Shown one piece after another: positions 48,267-58,400 of a stretch of 64,000 nucleotides of DNA. The stretch spans positions 89,424 to 153,423 of the forward strand of contig JAETNR010000004.1 in NCBI GenBank assembly GCA_021772055.1, written 5' to 3'. The stretch comes from Blautia sp. (GTDB lineage: Bacteria > Bacillota > Clostridia > Lachnospirales > Lachnospiraceae). How positions within the stretch are numbered: position 1 is the first letter of the stretch; the number at the start of each line of letters is the position of its first letter. The notes under the pieces were generated by a model. The model was given only the letters and a program-made list of their open reading frames with translations, was not told where the DNA came from and did not search any database. The translations under genes and the position numbers were made by a program.

Positions 48267-48944
48267 AGGGATGGTTTGCAGAAGGATACTTCGAAAATGT
48301 TCCAGTTCTTCTAACGAGTAGCTGCAAAATCCAGGCTGCAGGACTTCCGGGGAGTCTTTGTAAGCCTGGAGATAATAGGATCTGGCTCCTGCAAGCCACT
48401 GGCCGATCTCTAAGAAATCCTTTTCTGTATGCAGTTCTTTCACAACGGTAGTACGGAATTCATAATCCACAGGCTCTTTCATGAGGAAATCCACACTTTC
48501 CTGTATAGGCTCAAGATTTGGATATTGAAGTCCTGAAAGGGTTCCGTAATTTTCGGGACAAGCCTTAATATCCATAGCAATTTTATCCACAAGCCCTCTC
48601 TGCACCAGGTCCTTAATTACAGAAGGACGTGAACCATTGGTATCCAGCTTGATGGAATATCCCAGCGCCCGTATTTTCTCCAGAAATTCATCCAGTTCCG
48701 GGCTTAAAGTAGGTTCGCCCCCGGTAATGCAAACTCCCTCCAGAATTCCACGACGCTTTTTTAAAAAGGACAGAACTTCCTCCTGGGAAATTTCAGGTTC
48801 TTTCCCTGCGTGAAGAACCAGGGAACTATTATGACAAAATGGGCAGCGGAAATTGCAGCTTCCAAGAAATATGGTGGCCGCCACCTTTCCTGGATAATCC
48901 AGCAGAGTTGTTTTATTTAATCCACATATTTTCACAGTAATCAT
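48240..48944 (-). CDS. nrdG: radical SAM anaerobic ribonucleotide reductase activating protein
   Basis: GLNKTTLLDYPGKVAATIFLGSCNFRCPFCHNSSLV (CxxxCxxC), CITGGEPTLSPEL, IKLDTNGSRP. Confidence 0.85.
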   Translation of the reverse strand: MITVKICGLNKTTLLDYPGKVAATIFLGSCNFRCPFCHNSSLVLHAGKEPEISQEEVLSFLKKRRGILEGVCITGGEPTLSPELDEFLEKIRALGYSIKLDTNGSRPSVIKDLVQRGLVDKIAMDIKACPENYGTLSGLQYPNLEPIQESVDFLMKEPVDYEFRTTVVKELHTEKDFLEIGQWLAGARSYYLQAYKDSPEVLQPGFCSYSLEELEHFRSILLQTIPLVEIRGID

Positions 48945-48960
48945 TCCTTCCTGTTTTTTT

Positions 48961-49022
48961 GTTACATTTCACTGGGTGGGGAAGGGCTCCCGGGAACCCT
49001 TCCCCACCCAGTAAAATGTAAC
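48961..49022. repeat. intergenic palindrome, family copy C (62 bp)
   Basis: gttacatttcactgggtggggaagggctcccgggaacccttccccacccagtaaaatgtaac. Confidence 0.92.
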
Positions 49023-49126
49023 GTTTTTTTATTTCTTTTTTCATTTTAATTCTCATTCATTGATTTTACAAGGCAAATTCTATATAATGGACAGCGGAAA
49101 ATAGAAAACGAAATGAGGAGGTATTT

Positions 49127-49624
49127 TTGGTGACAGAACAGGAACGGTTCATGAAGAAAGCCATCGTCCAGGCAAAAAAAGCGCTTGCCCTTAATGAGGT
49201 GCCTATCGGATGTGTGATCGTATATGACGGGAAAATCATCGCCCGGGGTTATAACCGAAGAAATACAGACAAAAACACCCTTTCTCATGCAGAATTGAAT
49301 GCTATCCGCCGTGCCAGTAAAAAGCTGGGAGACTGGAGGCTGGAAGGGTGCAGCATGTATGTGACTCTGGAGCCCTGTCAGATGTGTGCAGGAGCGCTGG
49401 TGCAGTCCAGAATCGATGAGGTAATCATCGGCAGTATGAACCCCAAGGCCGGCTGTGCAGGTTCGGTGCTGAATCTTTTGGAAATGGACGGCTTTAATCA
49501 CAAAGTAAAGGTTACAAGAGGCGTTTTGGAAGAGGAATGTTCTAAAATGCTGTCGGATTTTTTTAGAGAATTACGGGAAAAGAAAAAGCTTCAAAAGGAA
49601 GCCCGCAAAGCAGAAGAATCTTAG
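49127..49624 (+). CDS. tadA: tRNA-specific adenosine deaminase
   Basis: FMKKAIVQAKKALALNEVPIGCVIVYDGKIIARGYNRR, SHAELNAI, VTLEPCQMCAGALVQSRI, DPKAG-like NPKAGCAGSVLNLL. Confidence 0.95.
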   Translation: MVTEQERFMKKAIVQAKKALALNEVPIGCVIVYDGKIIARGYNRRNTDKNTLSHAELNAIRRASKKLGDWRLEGCSMYVTLEPCQMCAGALVQSRIDEVIIGSMNPKAGCAGSVLNLLEMDGFNHKVKVTRGVLEEECSKMLSDFFRELREKKKLQKEARKAEES

Positions 49625-49650
49625 ATGTAGTATCCATGAATGTTTTTATT

Positions 49651-49916
49651 CACGCGCGCCGCACTTTGAAATGCACTCACAGACGTTACCTTTACAGTTA
49701 ACTCAGCCCAGGCACCCCTACGGCACACAAGAGCTTCTGCTTAGTGCTGCTGCATTCCTGCCCTGACACGGTTCACAGATTCCTGTTGCGTAAGACCCAA
49801 ACGTCAACGCCACTTATAAAGGGCAGCTCCACAAGGAACATCCCTCAGATTGGCATCACCCCTGCTGTAGCGGATTGCAGGTACAGGGCACCGCTATCTC
49901 CCCGGCTGCGCGCATT
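49651..49916 (-). ncRNA. ffs: signal recognition particle RNA, large bacterial type
   Basis: Minus strand contains ggtgccctgtacctgcaatccgctacagcagggg, ttgacgtttgggtcttacgcaacaggaatctgtgaaccgtgtcagggcaggaatgcagcagcactaagcagaagctcttgtgtgccgtaggggtgcctgggc; terminal GCGCGC pairing. Confidence 0.93.
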
Positions 49917-50063
49917 CAAATTATAAGTGGTTTCCGGGAATTTGTCAAGGCGCAAAATGCATCAAATGAATAGTAGAAATAAGCAGAAGAATATGATAGA
50001 ATAAAGCCGGCAATCTGCATAGAACGATGCATAAAATGATAGAATAAAGAGGAATGAACCGAA

Positions 50064-51446
50064 ATGCTGCATATTCATGGTATGATAAAAAATTCGGAAG
50101 ATAATCAAGAAAGAAACCTGTCAAACTGTCTGTTTACCAATCAGGATCTGAAGCGTCTGATCGTACCTCTGATCATAGAGCAGATCCTTGCAGTGACGGT
50201 GGGAATGGCGGATACCATGATGGTATCCAGCGTGGGAGAGGCAGCAACCTCCGGGGTATCGCTGGTGGATATGATCAACAATCTGTTGATCAACCTGTTT
50301 GCGGCAATTTCCACAGGCGGTGCGGTGGTGTCCTCACAATTTCTGGGGCAGAAGAATAAGGACAGGGCATGTGAGGCAGCCAATCAGCTTTTGATGGTCA
50401 CAGGACTGATTTCAGTGGTGGTGATGGCAGTGACCATCCTGTTCCGGCGGAGTTTTCTGGGGCTTTTATACGGAAGTATCGAAGCGGATGTTATGAAAAA
50501 CGCTCTGATCTACCTTGTGCTGTCAGCAGTATCTTATCCGTTTCTGGCAGTTTATAATTCCTGCGCGGCGCTGTTCCGTTCCATGGGAAATTCCAAAATT
50601 TCCATGCAGGTCTCGATCATTATGAATATGCTGAATGTTTTCGGAAATGCACTTTTTATTTTTGTGCTGCATATGGGCGTGGCAGGAGCTGCATCTGCAT
50701 CTCTGATTTCCAGAATGGTGGCCAGCCTGATTCTGGTGATGCGCCTTCGAAACAAAGGCCTGGAGATTCATATCATGCCAAAGCATTTTAAATGGAACCG
50801 CATCCTGGTTCGTAAAATCTTACACATCGGTATTCCCAGCGGCGTGGAAAACAGTGTCTTCCAGCTTGGACGTGTCCTTGTGGTAGGAATCATTGCCATG
50901 TTTGGTACTGCCCAGATTGCCGCAAATGCAGTGGCAAATAATCTGGACAGCCTTGGCGTCCTTCCGGGGCAGGCCATGAGCCTGGTTATGATTACGGTAA
51001 TCGGCAGATGTGTGGGAGCAGGCGATTTTGACCAGGCGGATTATTATGCGAAAAAACTGATGAAGCTTACGTATCTCATCAATGGCCTGTGCTGCGCTGG
51101 AGTTCTTCTTACCATGCCTTTGACACTCAGGCTGTACGGCCTTCCGGACACAACACTGAAGCTGGCGGCGCTGCTGGTTCTCATTCATGATGGCTGCGCG
51201 ATCTTCCTCTGGCCTGCATCTTTTACACTGACCAATGTCCTGCGTGCGGCAAATGATGTAAGATTCCCCATGGTGGTATCTATTATGTCCATGGTGATTG
51301 TTCGAATCGGAGGAGGATATATACTGGCTGTAATTCTGGGGATGGGAGCCGTGGGAATATGGTTTGCCATGGTCCTGGACTGGATTATGCGGGTCATCTT
51401 TTTCGTAAGACGGTATTGCAGCGGAAAATGGAAAAACATTGTCTAA
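50064..51446 (+). CDS. MATE family efflux transporter
   Basis: 460 aa; LKRLIVPLIIEQILAVTVGMADTMMVSSVGEAATSGVSLVDMINNL. Confidence 0.92.
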   Translation: MLHIHGMIKNSEDNQERNLSNCLFTNQDLKRLIVPLIIEQILAVTVGMADTMMVSSVGEAATSGVSLVDMINNLLINLFAAISTGGAVVSSQFLGQKNKDRACEAANQLLMVTGLISVVVMAVTILFRRSFLGLLYGSIEADVMKNALIYLVLSAVSYPFLAVYNSCAALFRSMGNSKISMQVSIIMNMLNVFGNALFIFVLHMGVAGAASASLISRMVASLILVMRLRNKGLEIHIMPKHFKWNRILVRKILHIGIPSGVENSVFQLGRVLVVGIIAMFGTAQIAANAVANNLDSLGVLPGQAMSLVMITVIGRCVGAGDFDQADYYAKKLMKLTYLINGLCCAGVLLTMPLTLRLYGLPDTTLKLAALLVLIHDGCAIFLWPASFTLTNVLRAANDVRFPMVVSIMSMVIVRIGGGYILAVILGMGAVGIWFAMVLDWIMRVIFFVRRYCSGKWKNIV

Positions 51447-51450
51447 GCTA

Positions 51451-51530
51451 ATTTCACGGGGAGGGATCCGAGACCGCAGCATGCACAGATAGGAATCCGG
51501 GAACCCTCCCCCGTCCAGTGAAATGCAACT
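51451..51530. repeat. intergenic palindrome, family copy D (80 bp)
   Basis: atttcacggggagggatccgagaccgcagcatgcacagataggaatccgggaaccctcccccgtccagtgaaatgcaac. Confidence 0.8.
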
Positions 51531-51640
51531 TTCCTATTGCGGGAAATGGGTAAAATATTATATAATAACTACGATAAGTGTTAATTTTTATTTCACAAAT
51601 ACTCAATTTCATATTGAAATGAGAAGCGGGGTGCAGAATC

Positions 51641-52723
51641 ATGATTAAAAGAATCGGTTTATTAACAAGCGGCGGTGACTGTCAGGCATTAAATGCGACT
51701 ATGCGAGGCGTAGTAAAGGGATTATCCAACTCCATTGACGAGCTGGAGGTCTACGGCTTTGATGATGGCTATAAGGGCCTCATTTATGGCAAATACCGCA
51801 TGCTTACCTCCAGAGATTTTTCCGGTATCCTGACACAGGGCGGGACGATCCTCGGTACATCCAGACAGCCGTTTAAACTGATGCGTGTGCCGGATGAGAA
51901 GGGTCTTGATAAGGTAGAAGCCATGAAGCAGACCTACTACAAGCTTTGTCTGGACTGCCTGGTAATCCTGGGCGGCAATGGAACTCAGAAGACAGCCAAT
52001 CTTTTGAGAGAAGAGGGACTGAATATCATTCATCTTCCCAAGACCATTGACAATGACATCTATGGAACGGACATGACCTTTGGTTTCCAGAGTGCAGTAA
52101 ATATTGCGACCAATGCAATTGACTGTATTCACACAACAGCAGCATCCCACGGACGAGTATTTATCGTAGAAATCATGGGTCATAAAGTAGGAAGTCTGAC
52201 ACTGCATGCAGGGCTTGCAGGCGGCGCGGATATCATCCTGATTCCGGAGATTCCATATGATATTAAAAAGGTGGGAGAAGCAATCAAGAAACGTAATAAA
52301 GCAGGCAAGAGATTTACCATCCTTGCAGTTGCGGAAGGTGCTATCTCCAAAGAAGACGCTGAACTTCCAAAGAAAAAATACAAAGAAAAACTGGAAGCAA
52401 GAGCAAAGAAATATCCGTCTGTTTCCTATGAGATCGCAGACGAGATCTTCAAAGAAACCGGAAGTGAAGTGCGTGTTACCGTTCCCGGCCATACACAGCG
52501 GGGCGGTGAGCCATGTGCATATGACCGTGTGCTTTCTACCAGGATCGGTGCCGGTGCTGCGGAAGCTATCCTGGATGAAGAGTATGGTGTCATGATCGGT
52601 ATCGTAAACGGCAAGATCAAACGTGTGCCCCTGGCTGAATGTGCAGGCAAGCTGAAAATGGTATCTCCGAAAGACCAGACTGTAAAAGCAGCAAAACAGA
52701 TTGGCATCAGCTTCGGCGATTGA
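51641..52723 (+). CDS. pfkA: 6-phosphofructokinase
   Basis: LLTSGGDCQALNATMRGVV, VILGGNGTQKTANLL, LPKTIDNDIYGTDMTFGFQSA, VEIMGHKVGSL. Confidence 0.93.
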   Translation: MIKRIGLLTSGGDCQALNATMRGVVKGLSNSIDELEVYGFDDGYKGLIYGKYRMLTSRDFSGILTQGGTILGTSRQPFKLMRVPDEKGLDKVEAMKQTYYKLCLDCLVILGGNGTQKTANLLREEGLNIIHLPKTIDNDIYGTDMTFGFQSAVNIATNAIDCIHTTAASHGRVFIVEIMGHKVGSLTLHAGLAGGADIILIPEIPYDIKKVGEAIKKRNKAGKRFTILAVAEGAISKEDAELPKKKYKEKLEARAKKYPSVSYEIADEIFKETGSEVRVTVPGHTQRGGEPCAYDRVLSTRIGAGAAEAILDEEYGVMIGIVNGKIKRVPLAECAGKLKMVSPKDQTVKAAKQIGISFGD

Positions 52724-52785
52724 TCTTAAGACAGGAAACTGCCGGCCGCGGCGTCTTTATAGTATAAAATGATATAGAACATCAC

Positions 52786-52866
52786 TCCGCCGCGGGACAT
52801 TCTCCTGCGGCGGCTTGGTGCCAAGCATACCTTCAGGAAGGTCCGGAAGGCCTTCTTCGGGTAAAG
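52786..52866 (+). other. structured dnaX 5' leader (two or three stem-loops)
   Basis: ccgccgcgggacattctcctgcggcgg, cttggtgccaag, ccttcaggaaggtccggaaggccttcttc in sequence before the dnaX RBS. Confidence 0.5.
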
Positions 52867-52872
52867 AGGAGT

Positions 52873-54495
52873 TTGCTCATGAGTTATACAGCCTTATATA
52901 GAAAATTCCGCCCTGACAATTTTGCAGATGTAAAAGGACAGGATCATATTGTGACAACTTTGACCAACCAGATTAAGGCGAATCGTATCGGTCATGCGTA
53001 CCTGTTCTGCGGCACCCGTGGCACCGGTAAAACTACTGTCGCCAAGATTCTGGCAAAGGCGGTCAACTGCCAGCACCCGGTAAACGGAAGCCCCTGCAAT
53101 GAATGCGAAATGTGCAGGGCTATCCAGGCAGGAACATCTATGAATGTGATTGAGATCGATGCTGCCTCCAACAATGGCGTGGACAATATCCGTGAAATCA
53201 GGGAAGAGGTTTCCTACCGGCCAACAGAGGGAAATTACAAGGTCTATATCATTGACGAGGTCCATATGCTTTCTACAGGAGCATTCAACGCCCTGCTGAA
53301 AACACTGGAAGAGCCTCCGTCCTATGTGATTTTTATCCTGGCTACAACTGAGGCCCATAAGATTCCTATCACTATTTTGTCCCGCTGCCAGCGCTACGAT
53401 TTCCATAGGATTTCCATAGACACCATTGCTGCAAGGCTTGAGGAGCTTTTGAAGGCAGAAAAGGTTGAGGCCGAAGAAAAAGCAGTACGCTATGTGGCAA
53501 AAGCGGGGGATGGATCCATGAGAGACGCCTTAAGTCTTTTGGATCAGTGCATTGCTTTTTATCTGGGAGAAACACTGACGTATGATAAAGTGCTGGATGT
53601 CCTGGGTGCAGTGGACAATGAGGTATTCAGCAAACTTTTGCGCAGGGTTCTTGCAGGAGATGTGACAGGTGCCATCCGTGTGCTGGAGGACCTGATCGTA
53701 GGCGGCCGGGAACTGGGGCAGTTTGTAGCGGATTTTACCTGGTATATGCGGAACCTGCTTTTGGTAAAGACATCCGAAAATCCGGAAGAAGCCATAGACG
53801 CATCCTCCGAGAATCTGAAACTTCTGAAAGAAGAAAGCGAAATGGTGGATGCAGAAACTCTGATGCGCTATATCCGTATCTTTTCGGATTTATCCAATCA
53901 GATTCGCTTTGCAGCGCAGAAAAGGGTTTTGGTGGAGATCGCGCTGATTAAATTATGCCGTCCCGCGATGGAAACCAATCTGGATTCCGTACTGGACAGA
54001 ATCCGTGTACTGGAAAAGCAGATGGAAGAGCGTCCGATGCAGCAGGTGATCGTGCAGCCGGGGACACAGGGAATGGCAAAAGCTCCGTCGGAGCCGGAGA
54101 CCAAGGAGCAGAAGCCGGAAAAGGCAGCCCCGGAGGATCTGCAGAAAATCGTTGCAGGCTGGAAAGCAATTGTAGGCCAGACCTCCGCAGTATTTAAGCA
54201 GATGCTTCAAAAAGCAATCCCTAAGTATAACGGCCAGACCGGAGAACCTGTTTTATTTGTGGAATTTCAGGATTTTCTCGGCCAGACCTACGTGGATAAT
54301 CCGGAATATAAGCAGGAACTGCAGGAAATTATCCGCAGTCAGACAGGCAAAACCGTAGAGATTCAGATGCTGGTAGCCAATAAGCACCAGCACACAAATT
54401 TGGCACAGATCACAGTGGACCAGGCCATACGGGATAATATCCATATGGATGTTGTGATCGAGGAAGATCCCGGGGAATTAGAAGAAAAAGAATAA
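52873..54495 (+). CDS. dnaX: DNA polymerase III subunit gamma/tau
   Basis: YRKFRPDNFADVKGQDHIVTTLTNQIKANRIGHAYLFCGTRGTGKTTVAKILAKAVNC; IDEVHMLSTGAFNALLKTLEEPP. Confidence 0.97.
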   Translation: MLMSYTALYRKFRPDNFADVKGQDHIVTTLTNQIKANRIGHAYLFCGTRGTGKTTVAKILAKAVNCQHPVNGSPCNECEMCRAIQAGTSMNVIEIDAASNNGVDNIREIREEVSYRPTEGNYKVYIIDEVHMLSTGAFNALLKTLEEPPSYVIFILATTEAHKIPITILSRCQRYDFHRISIDTIAARLEELLKAEKVEAEEKAVRYVAKAGDGSMRDALSLLDQCIAFYLGETLTYDKVLDVLGAVDNEVFSKLLRRVLAGDVTGAIRVLEDLIVGGRELGQFVADFTWYMRNLLLVKTSENPEEAIDASSENLKLLKEESEMVDAETLMRYIRIFSDLSNQIRFAAQKRVLVEIALIKLCRPAMETNLDSVLDRIRVLEKQMEERPMQQVIVQPGTQGMAKAPSEPETKEQKPEKAAPEDLQKIVAGWKAIVGQTSAVFKQMLQKAIPKYNGQTGEPVLFVEFQDFLGQTYVDNPEYKQELQEIIRSQTGKTVEIQMLVANKHQHTNLAQITVDQAIRDNIHMDVVIEEDPGELEEKE

Positions 54496-54540
54496 TTTTT
54501 CTGATCAAAGTGATAAATATCTTTAAAGGAGGAATGATCC

Positions 54541-54897
54541 ATGGCAAAACGTGGAGGTTTTCCTGGCATGGGAATGCCGGGAAATATGAATAATTTAATG
54601 AAACAGGCGCAGAAAATGCAGCGCCAGATGGAAGAAAACCAGAAAGCACTGGAAGAAAAGGAATTTACCGCAGCAGCAGGCGGCGGAGCTGTTGAAGTGA
54701 CCATTTCAGGAAAAAGAGAAGTGGTAAGGGTGAAGCTGGCTGAAGAAGTGGTAGATCCGGATGATATTGAAATGCTGGAAGATCTGATCGTAGCCGCTAC
54801 AAACGAAGCTTTGCGTAAAGTAGAAGAAGAAAGCTCCCAGGTGATGTCAAAATTAACCGGAGGACTTGGGAGCATGGGCGGAGGCTTCCCGTTCTGA
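54541..54897 (+). CDS. YbaB/EbfC family nucleoid-associated protein
   Basis: [46 protein letters not shown]. Confidence 0.95.
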   Translation: MAKRGGFPGMGMPGNMNNLMKQAQKMQRQMEENQKALEEKEFTAAAGGGAVEVTISGKREVVRVKLAEEVVDPDDIEMLEDLIVAATNEALRKVEEESSQVMSKLTGGLGSMGGGFPF

Positions 54898-55496
54898 TGG
54901 AATACTACAGTACACATATTAACAAACTGATCGAGCAGCTTTCCCATTTGCCCGGAATCGGTGCGAAATCTGCCCAGCGTCTGGCTTTTCATATTATGAA
55001 CATGCCGAAGGATCAGGTGCAGCAGCTTACAGGCGCCATACTGGGTGCGCGGGAAAATGTTCAGTACTGTAAAAACTGCTATACCCTTACAGATAAGGAG
55101 CTTTGCCCTATCTGCAGCAATCCCAGCCGTGATGGAAAGACCATTATGGTTGTGGAGAATACCAGGGATCTGGCAGCATATGAAAAAACAGGCAAATATG
55201 AGGGCGTTTATCATGTGCTTCACGGGGCTATTTCTCCCATGCTGGGAATCGGTCCGGATGATATCAAATTAAAAGAATTGATGCAGCGTCTTCAAAATGA
55301 TGTGCAGGAGGTCATTATCGCCACAAATTCAAGCCTGGAGGGCGAGACGACTGCCATGTACATAAGCAAGCTGATCAAACCGACAGGAATCAAGGTTACC
55401 AGAATCGCCAGCGGTGTGCCTGTAGGGGGAGATCTGGAATATATTGATGAGGTTACGCTCCTTCGGGCGTTAGAAGGCAGGGTGGAACTGAAGTGA
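54897..55496 (+). CDS. recR: recombination mediator protein RecR
   Basis: [61 protein letters not shown]. Confidence 0.97.
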   Translation: MEYYSTHINKLIEQLSHLPGIGAKSAQRLAFHIMNMPKDQVQQLTGAILGARENVQYCKNCYTLTDKELCPICSNPSRDGKTIMVVENTRDLAAYEKTGKYEGVYHVLHGAISPMLGIGPDDIKLKELMQRLQNDVQEVIIATNSSLEGETTAMYISKLIKPTGIKVTRIASGVPVGGDLEYIDEVTLLRALEGRVELK

Positions 55497-56578
55497 CAAA
55501 GAAAAAAGCAACATCCTCGGATGTGGCAGAGCTTGCAGGGTTTTCCCAGGCAACCGTATCCATGGTGCTGAACCGCAAATACAATGTATCCTTTTCCAGG
55601 GAAACTGTGGAACGTGTGGAGCAGGCTGCGCGGGAACTGGGATATGAGCTTCCGAAACATAAAACCCAGAAAAAAAATAAAAAAGAAAAGCTGATCGTGG
55701 TTTTTTGCCCGACAATCACAAGCCCTTACTATGTTTTGCTTCTGGAGGGGATTGAGTCCATTGCAAACGAGCAGGGCTACAGTGTTTTTATCTGCAATAC
55801 CCAGCGAGATGCAGGATTGGAGGAAAAATACCTCCGGATGATGCGCACCCTACGTCCCCAGGGAATTATCTATGCCTGTAACCCCAACCCGGATTTCCAG
55901 AAACAGGTAGAGGAAATGGCAAAAGAGATTCCCCTGGTCATTATCAGCAATAAAGAGAAAACCACCACAGTGGATGCCATTAACCAGAACAATACAGAGG
56001 TTGGAAAGCTGATGGCACGTCACCTGCTGGAACTGGGGCACAGGGATGTGGCCTTTATCACTCCGCCTCTGACGAGACGCCAGTGGCAGCGCTCCCGCCG
56101 CATTGAGGGCTTTGTAAAAGTCTTTGAGCAGGAGGGGCTGAAAGATCATGTGATTATTAAAGCAGCAGATGAATCTTTTGACCGGCACATTCCCCGGACA
56201 GATTCGGAGTATTCCATGGGTTATCAGCTTACGACGGAGCTTTTATCTGAGGGAAGAAAATTTACTGCCATTGCAGGGCAAAATGACATGATGGCTTATG
56301 GGGCTATTGATGCCCTTGGAGCCGCAAAGCTGCATGTTCCAAGGGATGTTTCGGTAATTGGCTGTGATAATATTTTTTATTCCGGTATCCGGAGGATTTC
56401 TCTTACCACCATCGACCATTTTGTGGCATTAAAAGGCAGAGATGCTTGTGATATCATCATCCGCAAGATCGGGATGAACTCTCAGCTTTACGGCGGACTT
56501 CGCCCAACCAGCCTGTACAATATCGAGTACACCCCGAAATTGATTGTGCGAAAAACCACCGCATATGCCAGAAATTAG
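55493..56578 (+). CDS. LacI family transcriptional regulator
   Basis: [49 protein letters not shown]. Confidence 0.95.
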   Translation: MTKKKATSSDVAELAGFSQATVSMVLNRKYNVSFSRETVERVEQAARELGYELPKHKTQKKNKKEKLIVVFCPTITSPYYVLLLEGIESIANEQGYSVFICNTQRDAGLEEKYLRMMRTLRPQGIIYACNPNPDFQKQVEEMAKEIPLVIISNKEKTTTVDAINQNNTEVGKLMARHLLELGHRDVAFITPPLTRRQWQRSRRIEGFVKVFEQEGLKDHVIIKAADESFDRHIPRTDSEYSMGYQLTTELLSEGRKFTAIAGQNDMMAYGAIDALGAAKLHVPRDVSVIGCDNIFYSGIRRISLTTIDHFVALKGRDACDIIIRKIGMNSQLYGGLRPTSLYNIEYTPKLIVRKTTAYARN

Positions 56579-56853
56579 TATTTTCTGAATGCGGAAACAG
56601 AAAATTAAATAAATATGGCATGAAAAAATATTAATAATAATTTGAAGTGAGATGGTGTTGAATCTCTGAATTGACAGCGGACGAGACACCCTTTTTATTT
56701 CATACATCCTTGTTTCAGGCAAGATGATAATTAATAATCACCAAAATATTAATAATATATTTATTAATAGAATGTAGCATGTCTTGACCTTGCCGCTGAT
56801 TTTGCTATAATGTGATTAACAAGTAAACGTGCAAAGACACAGGAGGTCAAAAC

Positions 56854-57507
56854 ATGAAATTTTTTATTGATACAGCAAAAGTAGAAGATATCCGTAAAGC
56901 CAATGACATGGGAATCATCTGCGGCGTAACTACAAACCCTTCTCTGATCGCAAAAGAGGGAAGAGACTTTACAGAGGTTATTAAGGAGATCACCAGCATT
57001 GTAGACGGTCCTATCAGCGGTGAGGTAAAAGCTACTACCACAGATGCAGAAGGAATGATTGCAGAAGGCCGTGAAATCGCAAAGATCCATCCGAACATGG
57101 TTGTGAAGATCCCTATGACAGGTGAAGGCTTAAAAGCAGTTAAGGTTCTGGCAAAAGAAGGAATCAAGACAAATGTGACTCTTATATTTACTGCAAATCA
57201 GGCACTTCTTGCAGCAAGAGCAGGTGCAACTTATGTATCCCCATTCCTTGGAAGACTTGACGATATCTCTACAGACGGACTTCCGCTGATCCGCCAGATT
57301 GCTGAAATGTTTGCCATCGCTGACATTCCTACCGAGATCATTGCAGCCAGCGTACGTCATCCTGTACATGTAACCGAATGTGCTCTTGCCGGAGCTGATA
57401 TCGCTACTGTACCGTATAAAGTACTGGAGCAGATGCTGCATCATCCTCTTACTGACGCAGGAATCGTAAAATTCCAGCAGGACTACAAGGCTGTATTTGG
57501 TGAATAA
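56854..57507 (+). CDS. transaldolase / fructose-6-phosphate aldolase
   Basis: [65 protein letters not shown]. Confidence 0.95.
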   Translation: MKFFIDTAKVEDIRKANDMGIICGVTTNPSLIAKEGRDFTEVIKEITSIVDGPISGEVKATTTDAEGMIAEGREIAKIHPNMVVKIPMTGEGLKAVKVLAKEGIKTNVTLIFTANQALLAARAGATYVSPFLGRLDDISTDGLPLIRQIAEMFAIADIPTEIIAASVRHPVHVTECALAGADIATVPYKVLEQMLHHPLTDAGIVKFQQDYKAVFGE

Positions 57508-57560
57508 GAAGGCTTTGGTGAACCGAGCTTCTTTGACAAATCTATAAGGAGAATAGAAAC

Positions 57561-58400
57561 ATGGACAAATTAGAGCTTCAGAAAATTGCAAACGAGGTCC
57601 GCAAAGGCATCGTAACAGCAGTTCATGCAGCAAAGGCCGGACATCCGGGCGGTTCTTTATCTGCTGCTGATTTATTTACCTATCTGTACTTTGAAGAAAT
57701 GAACATTGACCCGAAGGATCCTAAGAAAGCAGACCGTGACCGTTTTGTATTGTCCAAAGGCCATACTGCTCCGGGACTTTATTCCGTACTGGCAAACAGA
57801 GGTTATTTCCCGGTAGAAGACTTAAAGACCCTTCGTCACTTAGGCTCTTATCTGCAGGGACATCCGGATATGAAGCATATTCCTGGTGTTGATATGTCAA
57901 GCGGTTCTCTTGGACAGGGAATCTCCGCAGCAGTTGGAATGGCTCTTTCCGGGAAATTAAGCGGCGACTCCTACAGAGTATACACTCTTCTGGGCGACGG
58001 CGAGATAGAGGAAGGTCAGGTTTGGGAGGCTGCTATGTTTGCAGGCCACAGAAAACTGGATAACCTTGTTGTGATCGTTGACAACAATGGCCTCCAGATT
58101 GACGGTGCCATTGATGAGGTATGCTCCCCATATCCCATTGACAAAAAATTTGAAGCATTTAATTTCCATGTGATCAATGTTGCTGACGGAAATGACATGG
58201 ATCAGTTAAAAGCAGCCTTTGACGAGGCAAGGGTTACCAAAGGAATGCCTACAGTGATCATCATGAAAACCGTAAAGGGCAAAGGTGTATCCTTCATGGA
58301 AAACCAGGTAGGATGGCACGGCAAGGCTCCTAATGATGAGGAGTATGCACAGGCAATGGAAGACTTAAAAAAGGCAGGTGAAGCATTATGTCAGATGTAA
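57561..58400 (+). CDS. transketolase, N-terminal subunit
   Basis: AAKAGHPGGSLSAADLFTYLYF, DRFVLSKGHTAPGLYSVLA, LLGDGEIEEGQVWEAAMFAGH. Confidence 0.96.
   Translation: MDKLELQKIANEVRKGIVTAVHAAKAGHPGGSLSAADLFTYLYFEEMNIDPKDPKKADRDRFVLSKGHTAPGLYSVLANRGYFPVEDLKTLRHLGSYLQGHPDMKHIPGVDMSSGSLGQGISAAVGMALSGKLSGDSYRVYTLLGDGEIEEGQVWEAAMFAGHRKLDNLVVIVDNNGLQIDGAIDEVCSPYPIDKKFEAFNFHVINVADGNDMDQLKAAFDEARVTKGMPTVIIMKTVKGKGVSFMENQVGWHGKAPNDEEYAQAMEDLKKAGEALCQM

Noticed and set aside
49744-49926. 60-aa ORF
   Set aside because: Entirely inside the SRP RNA gene on the opposite strand.
52838-52856. Second SRP RNA suggested by caggaaggtccggaagg before dnaX
   Set aside because: Only a short resemblance; lacks the SRP apical loop and asymmetric-loop partner sequence.
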